Origin: Chlorops oryzae
Lineage: Eukaryota > Arthropoda > Insecta > Diptera > Chloropidae
Assembly (NCBI GenBank): GCA_020466095.1
Contig: CM035806.1
Location: 61,919,559 to 61,983,558, forward strand
Length of the DNA: 64,000 nucleotides
Reading direction: 5' to 3'
Positions within the stretch are counted from its first letter, which is position 1. Every line of letters begins with the position of its first letter. This document shows positions 1 to 13,335 of this stretch, piece by piece. The notes under the pieces are model-generated. The model was not told where the DNA came from. It saw only the letters and a program-made list of their open reading frames with translations, and did no database searches. The translations under genes were made by a program, and so were the position numbers.

Positions 1-965
1 GAATCTGTTATCATCCAATTTCGGTAAAATGACATTAAAAAAATCTTGCAATTTTGGAACACTATTCAGTTTAATGGGAGTGCAATAGCGAATAGCTTTC
101 AACGAAGACAGTGGAAAATATCCAGTCATCAAGATTTTCATCTTCTTTTTCTTTCATATTGCTTCCTGCAATAAAAAAAAATTTATATGTGATGTCCTAA
201 AATCAAATAAGGAATAACATAACAAACCATCACTTAGCTCAACTATTTCGAGCATCATTAAATCAGTTACTGCTTTTTGTTCAAGAAATTCAATTATGTT
301 ACTTCAATCTTTTCACTTTTCCGCGGCATTGTGAACTTGTTAATTTTTTAATACACTTCAGTGCTTACAATTTTTATATTTCAAAATGAATCCCTGGCCG
401 AACTATCAAATTTTTAAATTACACAAACTTCTCAAAGTAGCAAAGAAAGGCGTGTTCCCGAAAAGTGCCTTGTACTTTTTCGAGGCTTTCATGTTTTCAT
501 ATTTTTACCTTTAAGGGAATACCCTTATTAAAGGCAAAACAGGGCAGTTAGAATTAAAAAGCTAGCTTCCCAGCCATAAACAAAGAGGTCTCATTCCCCA
601 TCCCGGCTTTCCAAAAAGAATTTTTTTTTTGCATTAAATGTTTGTTTTAAAGCTTTTTATTCCTGTAAGGTCTTAAAATCTATATCTAGCAAGGTGTCAA
701 CAAACCTGTTTTGGAGAAAAATTTAATCTTTTGTTATGTTTCCATTAGATCACATTTTTAGTATAAACTTTTGTTTTGGAACTTTTTTTAAGCGATAAAA
801 CTCGGGAAATGGGCGTTCCGAATTTCCTCCCATGACACAGTGGGATCGCATAATACATTTGAGTCTAAAAACTGTACGGAGTGTTCTCCAGGACTTTTCA
901 AAATAGAAAACTAAAAAGTCGTCCTTACAGTGTTTTTAGATGCCACCTATCGAAAAATCAACAAA
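1..965. other. AT-rich sequence, nothing recognised
   Basis: No open reading frame of convincing length, no terminal repeats and no tRNA-like boxes were seen. It is ordinary AT-rich fly intergenic sequence leading into the satellite. Confidence 0.5.
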
Positions 966-3515
966 ACTTCAAAATCCCTTTCAGGGTGCCGTAGTCGGCA
1001 AGACTCTTATAAATTCCACGATAAAAAAGCGAGCTCGAGGCGAGCTCGTTGCAAACGTCTCGAATTCTTATCGCATTTTCTCTTCGAATCGAATTCGAAT
1101 CGAACGCAAAATACGATAAAAGCGCGAGCTCGCAAATTATAAAATCCCCGATAAAAAAAAGCGAGCTCGAGGCGAGCTCGTTGCAAACGTTTCGAATTAT
1201 TATCGCATTTTCTCTTCGAATCGAACGTAAAATACGATAAAAGCGCGAGCTCCCAAATTCTAAAATCCACGATAAAAAAAGCGAGCTCGAGGCGAGCTCG
1301 TTGCAAACGTTTCGAATTATTATCGCATTTTCTCTTCGAATCGAACGTAAAATACGATAAAAGCGCGAGCTCGCAAATTCTAAAATCCACGATAAAAAAA
1401 AGCGAGCTCGAGGCGAGCTCGTTGCAAACGTTTCGAATTATTATAGCATTTTCTCTTCGAATCGAACGTAAAATACGATAAAAGCGCGAGCTCGCAAATT
1501 CTAAAATCCACGATAAAAAAAAGCGAGCTCGAGGCGAGCTCGTTGCAAACGTTTCGAATTCTTATCGCATTTGCTCTTCGAATCGAATTGGAATCGAACG
1601 CAAAATACGATTAAAGCGCGAACTCGCATATTCTAAAATCCACGATAAAAAAAAGCGAGCTCGAGGCGAGCTCGTTGCAAACGTTTCGAATTATTATAGC
1701 ATTTTCTCTTCGAATCGAACGTAAAATACGATAAAAGCGCGAGCTCCCAAATTCTAAAATCCACGATAAAAAAAGCGAGCTCGAGGCGAGCTCGTTGCAA
1801 ACGTTTCGAATTATTATCGCATTTTCTCTTCGAATCGAACGTAAAATACGATAAAAGCGCGAGCTCGCAAATTCTAAAATCCACGATAAAAAAAAGCGAG
1901 CTCGAGGCGAGCTCGTTGCAAACGTTTCGAATTATTATAGCATTTTCTCTTCGAATCGAACGTAAAATACGATAAAAGCGCGAGCTCGCAAATTCTAAAA
2001 TCCACGATAAAAAAAAGCGAGCTCGAGGCGAGCTCGTTGCAAACGTTTCGAATTATTATCGCATTTTCTCTTCGAATCGAACGCAAAATACGATTAAAGC
2101 GCGAACTCGCATATTCTAAAATCCACGATAAAAAAAAGCGAGCTCGAGGCGAGCTCGTTGCAAACGTTTCGAATTATTATCGCATTTGCTCTTCGAATCG
2201 AATTGGAATCGAACGCAAAATACGATTAAAGCGCGAACTCGCATATTCTAAAATCCACGATAAAAAAAAGCGAGCTCGAGGCGAGCTCGTTGCAAACGTT
2301 TCGAATTATTATCGCATTTTCTCTTCGAATCGAACGCAAAATACGATTAAAGCGCGAACTCGCATATTCTAAAATCCACGATAAAAAAAAGCGAGCTCGA
2401 GGCGAGCTCGTTGCAAACGTTTCGAATTATTATCGCATTTGCTCTTCGAATCGAATTGGAATCGAACGCAAAATACGATTAAAGCGCGAGCTCGCAAATT
2501 CTAAAATCCACGATAAAAAAAAGCGAGCTCGAGGCGAGCTCGTTGCAAACGTTTCGAATTATTATAGCATTTTCTCTTCGAATCGAACGTAAAATACGAT
2601 AAAAGCGCGAGCTCCCAAATTCTAAAATCCACGATAAAAAAAGCGAGCTCGAGGCGAGCTCGTTGCAAACGTTTCGAATTATTATCGCATTTGCTCTTCG
2701 AATCGAATTGGAATCGAACGCAAAATACGATTAAAGCGCGAGCTCGCAAATTCTAAAATCCACGATAAAAAAAGCGAGCTCGAGGCGAGCTCGTTGCAAA
2801 CGTTTCGAATTATTATAGCATTTTCTCTTCGAATCGAACGTAAAATACGATAAAAGCGCGAGCTCCCAAATTCTAAAATCCACGATAAAAAAAAGCGAGC
2901 TCGAGGCGAGCTCGTTGCAAACGTTTCGAATTATTATAGCATTTTCTCTTCGAATCGAACGTAAAATACGATAAAAGCGCGAGCTCCCAAATTCTAAAAT
3001 CCACGATAAAAAAAGCGAGCTCGAGGCGAGCTCGTTGCAAACGTTTCGAATTATTATCGCATTTGCTCTTCGAATCGAATTGGAATCGAACGCAAAATAC
3101 GATTAAAGCGCGAGCTCGCAAATTCTAAAATCCACGATAAAAAAAAAGCGAGCTCGAGGCGAGCTCGTTGCAAACGTTTCGAATTATTATAGCATTTTCT
3201 CTTCGAATCGAACGTAAAATACGATAAAAGCGCGAGCTCCCAAATTCTAAAATCCACGATAAAAAGAGCGAGCTCGAGGCGAGCTCGTTGCAAACGTTTC
3301 GAATTATTATCGCATTTGCTCTTCGAATCGAATTGGAATCGAACGCAAAATACGATTAAAGCGCGAGCTCGCAAATTCTAAAATCCACGATAAAAAAAAG
3401 CGAGCTCGAGGCGAGCTCGTTGCAAACGTTTCGAATTATTATAGCATTTTCTCTTCGAATCGAACGTAAAATACGATAAAAGCGCGAGCTCCAAATTCTA
3501 AAATCCACGATAAAA
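966..3515. repeat. ~121-bp satellite array, left block
   Basis: About 20 head-to-tail monomers of 120-133 bp. Each has the dyad GAGCTCGAGGCGAGCTC, an A-run of 7-9, TTGCAAACGTTTCGAATT, and AAAATACGATAAAAGCGCG. Two monomer types recur. A short one has TTTTCTCTTCGAATCGAACG. A longer one has TTTGCTC and an extra AATTGGAATCG. Around 2040-3500 they often alternate, suggesting a dimeric higher-order repeat of about 253 bp. Reading frames inside the array rotate with the 121-bp period and are not genes. Confidence 0.95.
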
Positions 3516-4804
3516 CAAGTAAGAAAGCTAAAGTCGGTCAAGCCCGACTTTGAAATACCCAGCGTCCCGACATTATGAGCGCACTATGTTTTTCTTCTCT
3601 ATTTGTGGGCGTGGCAGTGGGAGGGCAACATAAATTATTTCCCTACACCTTTCATTCGCCTTGGTGAACCTATGTTGCGAATTCGAAGCTTCTACGCCTT
3701 TTACTTCGGAAGTTACGAAAAATCTTTATTTGTGGGCGTGGCATTGGGCGGGCCACAAAAAGTTTTTTCCTACACCTTTCATTCGCCTTGGTGAACCTAT
3801 NNNNNNNNNNNNNNNNNNNNNNNNNNNNNNNNNNNNNNNNNNNNNNNNNNNNNNNNNNNNNNNNNNNNNNNNNNNNNNNNNNNNNNNNNNNNNNNNNNNN
3901 GTTGCGAATTCGAAGCTTCTACGCCTTTTACATCTGAAGTTACGAAAAAAATCTTTATTTGTGGGCGTGGCAGTGGGCGGGCCACAAAAAATTTTTTCGT
4001 AACCTTTCATTCCCCATTGGTGAACCTATGTTGCGAATTCGAAGCTTCTACGCCTTTTACTTCGAAGTTACGAAAATCATTCATTTGTGGGCGTGGCAGT
4101 GGGTGGGCCCATAAAAAAAATTTTCCTACGACCTTTCATTCGCCTTGGTGCAAACCTATGTGCGAATTTGATAGCTTCTACTCCTTTTACTTCGGAAGTT
4201 ATGAAATCTCTATTTGTGGGCGTGGCAGTGGGCGGGCTATACAAATTTTTGTTCCTACACCTTTCATTTGCCTAAAAAGCTGTATGCTGCGAATTTGTAG
4301 CTTCTACGCCTTTTACTTCACAAGTTACGATAAGCCCTTATTTTTGGGCTTATTTGTGGGCGTGGCTTGAGGAGGGCGGCGTCCATTTTTTGCCAGGATA
4401 TGTCCCTTTTCGTAGTTTACCAGCATCACCAAATATCAAATGGAATGTGTTGAGGTTCGCAAGTTACAAGCATTTTATTGAAAACACAATAAATTCATTT
4501 GTGGGCGTGGCAGTGGGCGGATGTCTCCCATTTTTACTTAGGATCATACTCGGACCCCGAATACATGTTGCCAAAATTCGACTTCATTGGTTCAGCCGTA
4601 TTCGGAGGAGATCCGACCACGGACGGACGGACAGACGGACAGACGGACAGACGAAGACGACGGACGGACGACAGACGACATGTCTAAATCGATTCAGTTT
4701 TTGATCCTGATCATTTCTATATATATTTGTCTATATCTCCGGAGCTTAATTCTCCCTGTTACAGGATTTGCACAAAACTAATATACCCGCTTACGCTGGG
4801 TATA
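3516..4804 (+). mobile_element. DINE-1/mini-me-like (Helentron-like) element inside the satellite
   Basis: Starts CAAGTAAGAAAGC, followed by an imperfect hairpin (GTCGGTCAAGCCCGAC) and ATACCCAGCG. It ends with the inverted match CGCTGGGTAT. The interior has tandem ~130-bp units with GTGGGCGTGGCAGTGGG and a (GACGGACA)n tract near 4620-4660. Subterminal inverted repeats, a terminal hairpin, a GTCY-type microsatellite and no obvious target duplication are the known traits of DINE-1/mini-me elements. It sits in the A-run of a satellite monomer, between CGATAAAA on the left and AAAAAAGCGAG on the right. No coding sequence, so non-autonomous. Confidence 0.75.
3801..3900. other. assembly gap (100 N)
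   Basis: Exactly 100 Ns within the ~130-bp repeats of the DINE-like element. The true length here is unknown. Confidence 0.99.
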
Positions 4805-7800
4805 AAAAAGCGAGCTCGAGGCGAGCTCGTTGCAAACGTTTCGAATTATTATCGCATTTCTCTTCGAATCGAATTGGAACGAACGAAAATACGATTAAAG
4901 CGCGAGCTCGCAAATTCTAAAATCCACGATAAAAAAAAAGCGAGCTCGAGGCGAGCTCGTTGCAAACGTTTCGAATTATTATGCATTTTCTCTTCGAATC
5001 GAACGTAAAATACGATAAAAGCGCGAGCTCCCAAATTCTAAAATCCACGATAAAAAAAAGCGAGCTCGAGGCGAGCTCGTTGCAAACGTTTCGAATTATT
5101 ATGCATTTTCTCTTCGAATCGAACGTAAAATACGATAAAAGCGCGAGCTCCCAAATTCTAAAATCCACGATAAAAAAAAGCGAGCTCGAGGCGAGCTCGT
5201 TGCAAACGTTTCGAATTATTATCGCATTTTCTCTTCGAATCGAACGTAAAATACGATAAAAGCGCGAGCTCGCAAATTCTAAAATCCACGATAAAAAAAA
5301 GCGAGCTCGAGGCGAGCTCGTTGCAAACGTTTCGAATTATTATCGCATTTTCTCTTCGAATCGAACGCAAAATACGATAAAAGCGCGAGCTCGCAAATTC
5401 TAAAATCCACGATAAAAAAAAGCGAGCTCGAGGCGAGCTCGTTGCAAACGTTTCGAATTCTTATCGCATTTGCTCTTCGAATCGAATTCGAATCGAACGC
5501 AAAATACGATTAAAGCGCGAGCTCGCAAATTCTAAAATCCACGATAAAAAAAAGCGAGCTCGAGGCGAGCTCGTTGCAAACGTTTCGAATTATTATAGCA
5601 TTTTCTCTTCGAATCGAACGTAAAATACGATAAAAGCGCGAGCTCCCAAATTCTAAAATCCACGATAAAAAAAAGCGAGCTCGAGGCGAGCTCGTTGCAA
5701 ACGTTTCGAATTTTATGCATTTTCTCTTCGAATCGAACGTAAAATACGATAAAAGCGCGAGCTCCAAATTCTAAAATCCACGATAAAAAAAGCGAGCTCG
5801 AGGCGAGCTCGTTGCAAACGTTTCGAATTTTATGCATTTTCTCTTCGAATCGAACGAAAATACGATAAAAGCGCGAGCTCCAAATTCTAAAATCCACGAT
5901 AAAAAAAAAGGCGAGCTCGTTGCAAACGTTTCGAATTTTATCGCATTTTCTTCTTCGAATCGAACGCAAAATACGATTAAAGCGCGAACTCGCATATTCT
6001 AAAATCCACGATAAAAAAAAGCGAGCTCGAGGCGAGCTCGTTGCAAACGTTTCGAATTATTATCGCATTTTCTCTTCGAATCGAACGTAAAATACGATAA
6101 AAGCGCGAGCTCGCAAATTCTAAAATCCACGATAAAAAAAGCGAGCTCGAGGCGAGCTCGTTGCAAACGTTTCGAATTATTATCGCATTTTCTCTTCGAA
6201 TCGAATCGCTAAAAATACGATAAAAGCGCGAGCTCGCAAATTCTAAAATCCACGATAAAAAAAAGCGAGCTCGAGGCGAGCTCGTTGCAAACGTTTCGAA
6301 TTATTATCGCATTTTCTCTTCGAATCGAACGTAAAATACGATAAAAGCGCGAGCTCGCAAATTCTAAAATCCACGATAAAAAAAAGCGAGCTCGAGGCGA
6401 GCTCGTTGCAAACGTTTCGAATTATTATCGCATTTTCTCTTCGAATCGAACGTAAAATACGATAAAAGCGCGAGCTCGCAAATTCTAAAATCCACGATAA
6501 AAAAAAGCGAGCTCGAGGCGAGCTCGTTGCAAACGTTTCGAATTATTATAGCATTTTCTCTTCGAATCGAACGTAAAATACGATAAAAGCGCGAGCTCGC
6601 AAATTCTAAAATCCACGATAAAAAAAAGCGAGCTCGAGGCGAGCTCGTTGCAAACGTTTCGAATTCTTATCGCATTTTCTCTTCGAATCGAACGTAAAAT
6701 ACGATAAAAGCGCGAGCTCGCAAATTCTAAAATCCACGATAAAAAAAAGCGAGCTCGAGGCGAGCTCGTTGCAAACGTTTCGAATTATTATCGCATTTTC
6801 TCTTCGAATCGAACGTAAAATACGATAAAAGCGCGAGCTCGCATATTCTAAAATCCACGATAAAAAAAAGCGAGCTCGAGGCGAGCTCGTTGCAAACGTT
6901 TCGAATTATTATCGCATTTTCTCTTCGAATCGAACGTAAAATACGATAAAAGCGCGAGCTCGCAAATTCTAAAATCCACGATAAAAAAAAGCGAGCTCGA
7001 GGCGAGCTCGTTGCAAACGTTTCGAATTATTATCGCATTTTCTCTTCGAATCGAATCGATAAAAATACGATAAAAGCGCGAGCTCGCAAATTCCTAAAAT
7101 CCACGAATTAATATAATTTAAGAGCGAGCTCGAGGCGAGCTCGTTGCAAACGTTTCGAATTATTATCGTCATTTTCTCTTCGAATTCGAACGTAAAATAC
7201 GATAAAAGCGACGAGCTCGCAAATCTCTAAAATCCACGATAAAAATAAGCGAGCTCGGAGGCGTTAGCTCCGTTGCAAACGTTTCGAATCTCTTTATAGC
7301 ATTTTCTCTTCGAAAGGTCGAACGTAAAATGTACGATACAAAGCGCGAGCTCGCAAATTCTAAAATGCCACGATGACATTTTAAAGCGAGCTCCGAGGGC
7401 GTAGAAACTCAAAAGTTGCAAAACAGTTTTCAGAATTTTATCGCATTTTTCTTTCGAATACTTAAGGAACGTAAATATTACGAATAATAAGCGCGAGCTC
7501 GCAAAGGGGTTCTAAAATTCCACGACCTAAAATAAAGCGAGCTCGAGGCGAGCTCGTTGCAAACGTTTCGAATTATTATCGCATTTTCTCTTCGAAGGTC
7601 GAACGTAAAATACGATAAAAGCGCGAGCTCGCAATGTTCTAAAATCCACGATAAAAAAAAGCGAGCTCGAGGCGAGCTCGTTGCAAACGTTTCGAATTAT
7701 TATCGCATTTTCTCTTCGAATCGAACGTAAAATACGATAAAAGCGCGAGCTCGCATGTTCTAAAATCCACGATAAAAAAAAGCGAGCTCGAGGCGAGCTC

Positions 7801-7885
7801 GTTGCAAACGTTTCGAATTCTTATCGCATTTTCTCTTCGAATCGAATTCGAATCGAACGCAAAATACGATAAAAGCGCGATATCG
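4805..7885. repeat. ~121-bp satellite array, right block
   Basis: Continues the same satellite after the DINE-like insertion, about 25 monomers. Monomers near 5700-5950 lack a few bases. Those between 7080 and 7540 carry scattered extra bases, which may be true decay at the array edge or consensus error. The last unit degenerates at about 7880 into a simple AATTCGATTCG-rich tract running to about 7985. Confidence 0.93.
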
Positions 7886-7999
7886 CGAAAATTGCCTTCC
7901 GCGAATTCGAATTCGATTCGAATTCGTTTAATGGGATTCGCGCTCTACGAATTCGATTCGAATTCGATTCGAACTCGTTATCGTTTTTGTGTTTATTGG

Positions 8000-8812
8000 G
8001 ATATTGCGTTTGTGTGGTTGTGTGTAACACACAGAACCAGTCGAGATATACCACATAAAATATATATAGAAATTATCAGCGTCACCAGGAGATTCGATTT
8101 AGACATGTCCGTCTGTCTGTCCGTCTGTCTGTCCGTCTGTTTGTATACAGTTTTCTTATCGAAAGGGTTGAGCTATCGCGACAAAATTTGGTATGCGTGC
8201 TCACGGCGACATGAGTAAGACTAAGTTCGAGAATGGACCCGATCGGACCATTTTTAGAGGTACCTCCAGTACTAGGGTCTGTTACGAAAATCACAAAAAC
8301 TGCTCTAAAATCGAAGTTTTTCAAGATATTTTGATGAATTTTGATATTTGATCATAACATATTTAAAGGAAAGTAATATTATTTCCAAAAATTGTAAATG
8401 CAGGCGTGGCAGAAGGGCGGTTTTAGAAAATTGTCTCCGTCACCCTAAATTCAAATGGGACTTAAACATCCTTCCAAAAAATTTCTTTGATCGGTCCATT
8501 TTTAAGGGTACCTCCAGTACTAGGGTCTGTCACAAAAATCACAAAACTGCCTTAAAATCGGACTTTTTCGAAATATTTTAATGAAACTTAAAATTTGAGC
8601 GTATATTTAAGCCTCCGATTATAGTTCAACAAAAATTGGAAAAGTGGGCGTGGCAAAGGGGCATTTTTCATAAAGAAATCTATCAAAAGTCGGTATATGG
8701 GGCCCCTTATGGTCTTAAACACCTCTTGATGTTAAAAATGATTTGAAAATGTGTGTATGTGTCGGGTATTCTATTGTCAGGCTCGCCTGACTATAACACC
8801 CTTACTTGTTTT
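8000..8812 (-). mobile_element. DINE-1/mini-me-like element, minus strand
   Basis: Same family as the element at 57836-58710 but in reverse. On the minus strand it runs from CAAGTAAGGGTGTTATAGTC (right edge) with the hairpin GTCAGGCGAGCCTGAC and ATACCCGACACA, to a GACA/GGAC microsatellite (GTCTGTCC on plus, 8107-8140) and the conserved TATATATTTT block. The distal end appears truncated near 8000 because the closing TGTGTCGGGTAT is missing. Non-coding. Confidence 0.75.
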
Positions 8813-9017
8813 CAACTGTTTTTAACAAGCGAAAATGCGATACAGTATATTCTGCTTAGCTGCATTCAATTATTTTCCAGACAATTTTATGCACTTACGC
8901 GAAAAACGCACCTACCCGAAATTTTTTGCTGTATTTTTGAGTAACATATCAGAATGTGTTTAACAACACTTGAATTCTTAAAAGAACGCCGTCCAAATAT
9001 TAATTTTATTAACAAAC

Positions 9018-10780
9018 AAGTAAGAAAGCTAAAGTCGGTCAAGCCCGACTTTGAAATACCCAGCGTCCCGACGTTATGAGCGCACTATGTTTTGCTTCTC
9101 TATTTATGGGCGTGGCAGTGGGAGGGCCACATAAATTATTTCCCTACACCTTTCATTCGCCTTGGTGAACCTATGTTGCGAATTTGAAGCTTCTACGCCT
9201 TCTACTTCGGAAGTTACGAAAAATCTTCATTTGTGGGCGTGGCAGTGGGCGGGCCAAATAAAATTTTTCCCTAAACCTTTCATTCGCCTTGGTGAACCTA
9301 TGTTGCGAATTTGAAGCTTCTACGCCTTTTACTTCGGAAGTTACGAAAAATCTTCATTTGTGGGCGTGGCAGTGGGCGGGCCAAATAAAATTTTTCCCTA
9401 CACCTTTCGTTCGACTTGGTCAACCTATGTTGCGAATTTGAAGCTTCTACGCCTTTTACTTCGGAATTTACGGAAAACTTCATTTGTGGGCGTGGCAGTT
9501 GGCGGGCCACATAAATTTTATTCGTACACCTTCCATTCGCCTTGTTCAACCTATGTTGCGAATTTGAAGCTTTTACGCCTTTTACTTCGGAAGTTACGAA
9601 AAATCTCCATTTGTGGGCGTGGCAGTGGGCGGGCCACATAAATTTTTTTCCTACACCTTTCATTCGCCTTGCTGAACCTATGTTGCGAATTTGAAGCTTC
9701 TACGCCTTTTACTTCGGAAGTTACGAAAAATCTTCATTTGTGGGCGTGGCAGTGGGCGGGCCAAATAAAATTTTTTCCTTCACCTTTCAGTCGTCTTGGT
9801 CAACCTATGTTGCGAATTTGAAGCTTCTACGCCTTTTACTTCGGAAGTTACGAAAAATCTTCATTTGTGGGCGTGGCAGTGGGCGGGCCAAATAAAATTT
9901 TTTCCTACACCTTTCATTCGCCTTGGTGAACCTATGTTGCGAATTTGAAGCTTCTATGCCTTTTACTTCGGAAGTTACGAAAATTCTACATTTGTGGGTG
10001 TGGGAGTGGGCGGGCCTCATAAAATTTTTTCCTTCACCTTTCATTCGTCTTGGTCAACCTATGTTGCGAATTTGAAGCTTCTACGCCTTTTACTTCACAA
10101 GTTACGATAAGCCCTTATTTGTGGGCGTGGCTCACGGAGGGCGGCGTCCATTTTTTTTCCAGGATATGTCCCTTTTTGTAGTTTACCAGTACACCAAATA
10201 TCAATGAAATGTGTTGAGTGGTTCGCAAGTTACAAGCATTTTACTGAAAACTACATTAAATTCATTTGTGGGCGTGGCAGTGAGGGGATGTCTTCCATTT
10301 TTAGTTAGGATCATACTCGGACCTTCGATATACCTGTGTGCCACATTTCGACTTGATATGGTCCAGCCGTTTTCGGAGAAGATCCGGACACTTGGACGGA
10401 CGGACAGACGGACATGTCTAAATCGAATTTTTAATTCTGATCAAGACCATATACTATATCGCACCCTTGCTACTAAATCGGTCACAATTCGAAAATTTCG
10501 CATTTCTCGAAAATAATTCAATTCTCTTGAACCTAATGAGAATTAATATTTTTTCTAAATTTATACTACTCACCGAATGCTGCATCAGTCAAATATAAGC
10601 CTCGATTCTCAAGGTATTGGGTTTCATACAGAAAAATTCAATCGAACATAAAAAACTGTATTAAAAACATTTCGAATTGTGCCGATTTATTAGCAAGGGT
10701 GCGATATATATGTCTATATCTACGGAGCGTAATTCTGGCTGTTACAAGATACCGTAATATACGTTGCTTACGCTGGGTAT
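9018..10780 (+). mobile_element. DINE-1/mini-me-like element with expanded internal tandem repeat
   Basis: Same termini as the element at 3516-4804: CAAGTAAGAAAGC at the start and CGCTGGGTAT at the end. The interior has about eight ~130-bp tandem units (9130-10080). Each contains TTGCGAATTTGAAGCTTC, ACTTCGGAAGTTACGAAAAA and GTGGGCGTGGCAGTGGGCG. A short GACGGACAGACGG tract lies near 10395. Apparent reading frames inside the tandem units are by-products of the repeat. Confidence 0.78.
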
Positions 10781-12901
10781 AAAAACAAATAAGTACTTTA
10801 ACTTACTTTCGTTACTTGAACGCATACGCTTAATACAAGTAATCGGACTCACAGGGTTGCATTTAGTCACACATTTCCTATATTTCTGTCAACCTGTCAT
10901 CGAAATTTCAACTCTGATTTCCTTTCTTCAAAGTAGTGAGTTCGTTACTTCCTTTCAATTTACTTTAACAGCGTTGAGCCCTCAAAGTGCTAAGTTAGAT
11001 AAGCAGAATATACTGGAACTGAAAAAGCATACGTGTAAAGGGTTTCCATCGCAAATGAGATAGTCTCGAAAATGCGAATTTTCATACATAAAGATGTTTT
11101 AAAGTATCGATATTTTTTCACACCGATATTACATCCGCAGCCCCGGAGTACAGACGATGATTTTAAATATGTTTTAATTATGTACGAATTGACGTATACT
11201 TTGATAGCGCAAAAAAATTATAAGTTACCTAAAATGCCCTTATATATTTGCAAAAACCTACTAATTGGAGTTATTCTGAAAACGTTCAGTCTGGCAGCAC
11301 CACATATTGTTTTGTTTTGTTTGAATGCATTTATGCTTGTGTGTGTCTGTGTAGTTTCTGAATTTAATAATTATTTGTTTTTTCGGGATATCGTCGGAAA
11401 TAAGTGTCGCCTAAAAAAGTATAATATCTTGGCCGCATCAGCAAGTCATTTTACGTAAATATATGTATATTTCTTTCTTTTTGCAAAGGTTATTATACCC
11501 TTTTTTGCGAACTTCAATTTAGGTAACGCGGATTTTATAGCGGTTTTTCACTTTTTCTCGACTAGGTCCCCTGTCGCTATCGTTTCATAAAGAACTTCGC
11601 TCTAAAAATATATTGGAATGTGAGTGACCAATACCTAGAAAAATATGCACGTTTATTGCAGTTTTCATAATGGTAACATTAGTTATTGTATCTTAACTAC
11701 TTACTGAGTTATTGGTATTTTTCTCAAGATAAACGATATTTGAATAAATAACAAAACTTAAAATTTTTGATGTGTTAGCTTCTTTTTACGTTTTTTTGGT
11801 TTTATCTGGCGACAAAGTCAATTAAGTTGGAGTTAGTTGACATGAATTATAACAGATATTCAAATTGGTTGCCACCTTCTCTTATGCAAGCTCTGCATAA
11901 GGAAACCAAATAAGTCAAAAAGTATTACACATTTTCTTAAAAATACCATAACTCGGGAACTAGGAGGGAAAGATTCAGTTCCGCAACGGTTTTGGAACCG
12001 TCATGATGTCAGCTATAAGCCAGTTTAAGGTTATCCATTCTTTACAGGACACCCTGTATATATATTCTTGATCAAGTTCGAACGTTTTGAATCGGTCCAA
12101 CGATAATGGGGCTACGACTAAAAATATTGACAAAAATTTGCAAAAATTTTCCTAGCGGATATTAAAAAACGCGAGCTAACTTTCAAATTTTAAGCATATA
12201 TTTAGATTCAGCGAAACAATTAGTACAAACAAAAATTGGTTTCAAGTCAATGGCACGCAAAAAGTAGTGTAATCAGATCGCTTACAGTCTCGTATACTTC
12301 GTAGGCGGTAGGTTGGCCGCTGGGTTAATTTAGAAAGGCCCTAACTAACAAATGTAGAGTTTTACAGGAGAGAGAAAAAACTTAATTAAAACAACAACAA
12401 AAATAAAGAAATAAAATTTCTTTTGATGCAGTTTAAGTTTAAAATCATAGAAAATTGAGTAAGAAAGGTTTGAAAATCTGCCTCCATGTGTATTCCTACG
12501 TGCTATAAGTTGAGGGCAAATACTTTTGTACAATATTTTATTAACAGGGCTCGGATTTTGTTGCATTTATAAATTTAAAGCATACTTCATGGAGTAATAA
12601 TTTTGTTCAACTCACATAAAGTTAAGATTCAAATCGATTTTTAACTTAAATATGAATTTTGTTAATGTTGGAAATGTGGTTTGAATTGGTTAAATTTCGC
12701 TAAAAATTATTCCCAAAAGGTTGGTAAAAAAATTTGTTCGGCCTATAAAATAAGCTTTATATATATACTAGGGTTACCCGGCGCGCGTTGCTACACCGAT
12801 TTAATATAAACTCAGTACTTTTATCTATATCAGTGATGGCCAAACCTATACGTAAACATTTATAATTGTGTGTGTGAATGCGCTGTCGACTTCGTTGTGG
12901 T
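10781..12901. other. AT-rich stretch without a supported gene
   Basis: A 128-codon frame at 11072-11458 exists, but its composition is like the surrounding DNA and I recognise no domain. Near 12043 there is an ACAGGACACCCTGTATAT motif of the kind found at ends of many insect repeats. No boundaries could be set. Nothing else is supported. Confidence 0.4.
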
Positions 12902-13092
12902 TAAAGGCTCAGTTACTTTTGATTGAACGTAATTTAACTTTACTTATTCAATCAGCTGACTTGATATGTTTAGTACATTTTGTATGGGAGCAGTTACTGA
13001 TAACTTAATTTGACTTAAGATAAGAATCTGTGGAAAACAGATTTCAATAAGTTATGTTAAGTTACGTTCAATCAAGAGTAACTGAGTCTTTA
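12902..13092. mobile_element. short TIR element (MITE), 191 bp
   Basis: Terminal inverted repeats of about 31 bp with two mismatches: TAAAGGCTCAGTTACT on the left and AGTAACTGAGTCTTTA on the right, both continuing into TTGATTGAACGTAA. No coding capacity. The superfamily is not assigned. Confidence 0.7.
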
Positions 13093-13335
13093 CTCTGATT
13101 TGCATTGACGACCCTGCAGGATATGACAGTAGTGAATCTATACTCTTTTTCTAAGGTCCGCGTCAACAGTACTACTGACCAATTATGCCCTTCGCAATGC
13201 AAACCGCTATAGACAATTAACATTGCTTGTCATTGCAAAACCACCAATAGTGGAGACAAACAATAGACATGCTATTGACGAGGGAACCATTATGAAGGCA
13301 TTTATTTTAGTACGTCAATAGCAAGAGCCATTCGT

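Noticed and set aside
1007..7420. Many 60-145-codon frames on both strands with similar proteins (RLQRARLELAF, FTFDSKRKC)
   Set aside because: They are translations of the 121-bp satellite. The period is not a multiple of three and all frames recur with the repeat.
966..7885. Regular repeats that might look like a CRISPR array
   Set aside because: Whole monomers repeat with no unique spacers, and the genome is eukaryotic.
9298..10044. Frames of 79-121 codons in the DINE-like element
   Set aside because: Produced by the internal ~130-bp tandem repeat; no conserved protein.
11072..11458. 128-codon plus-strand frame
   Set aside because: No domain recognised, composition like flanking AT-rich DNA, no splice or promoter context.
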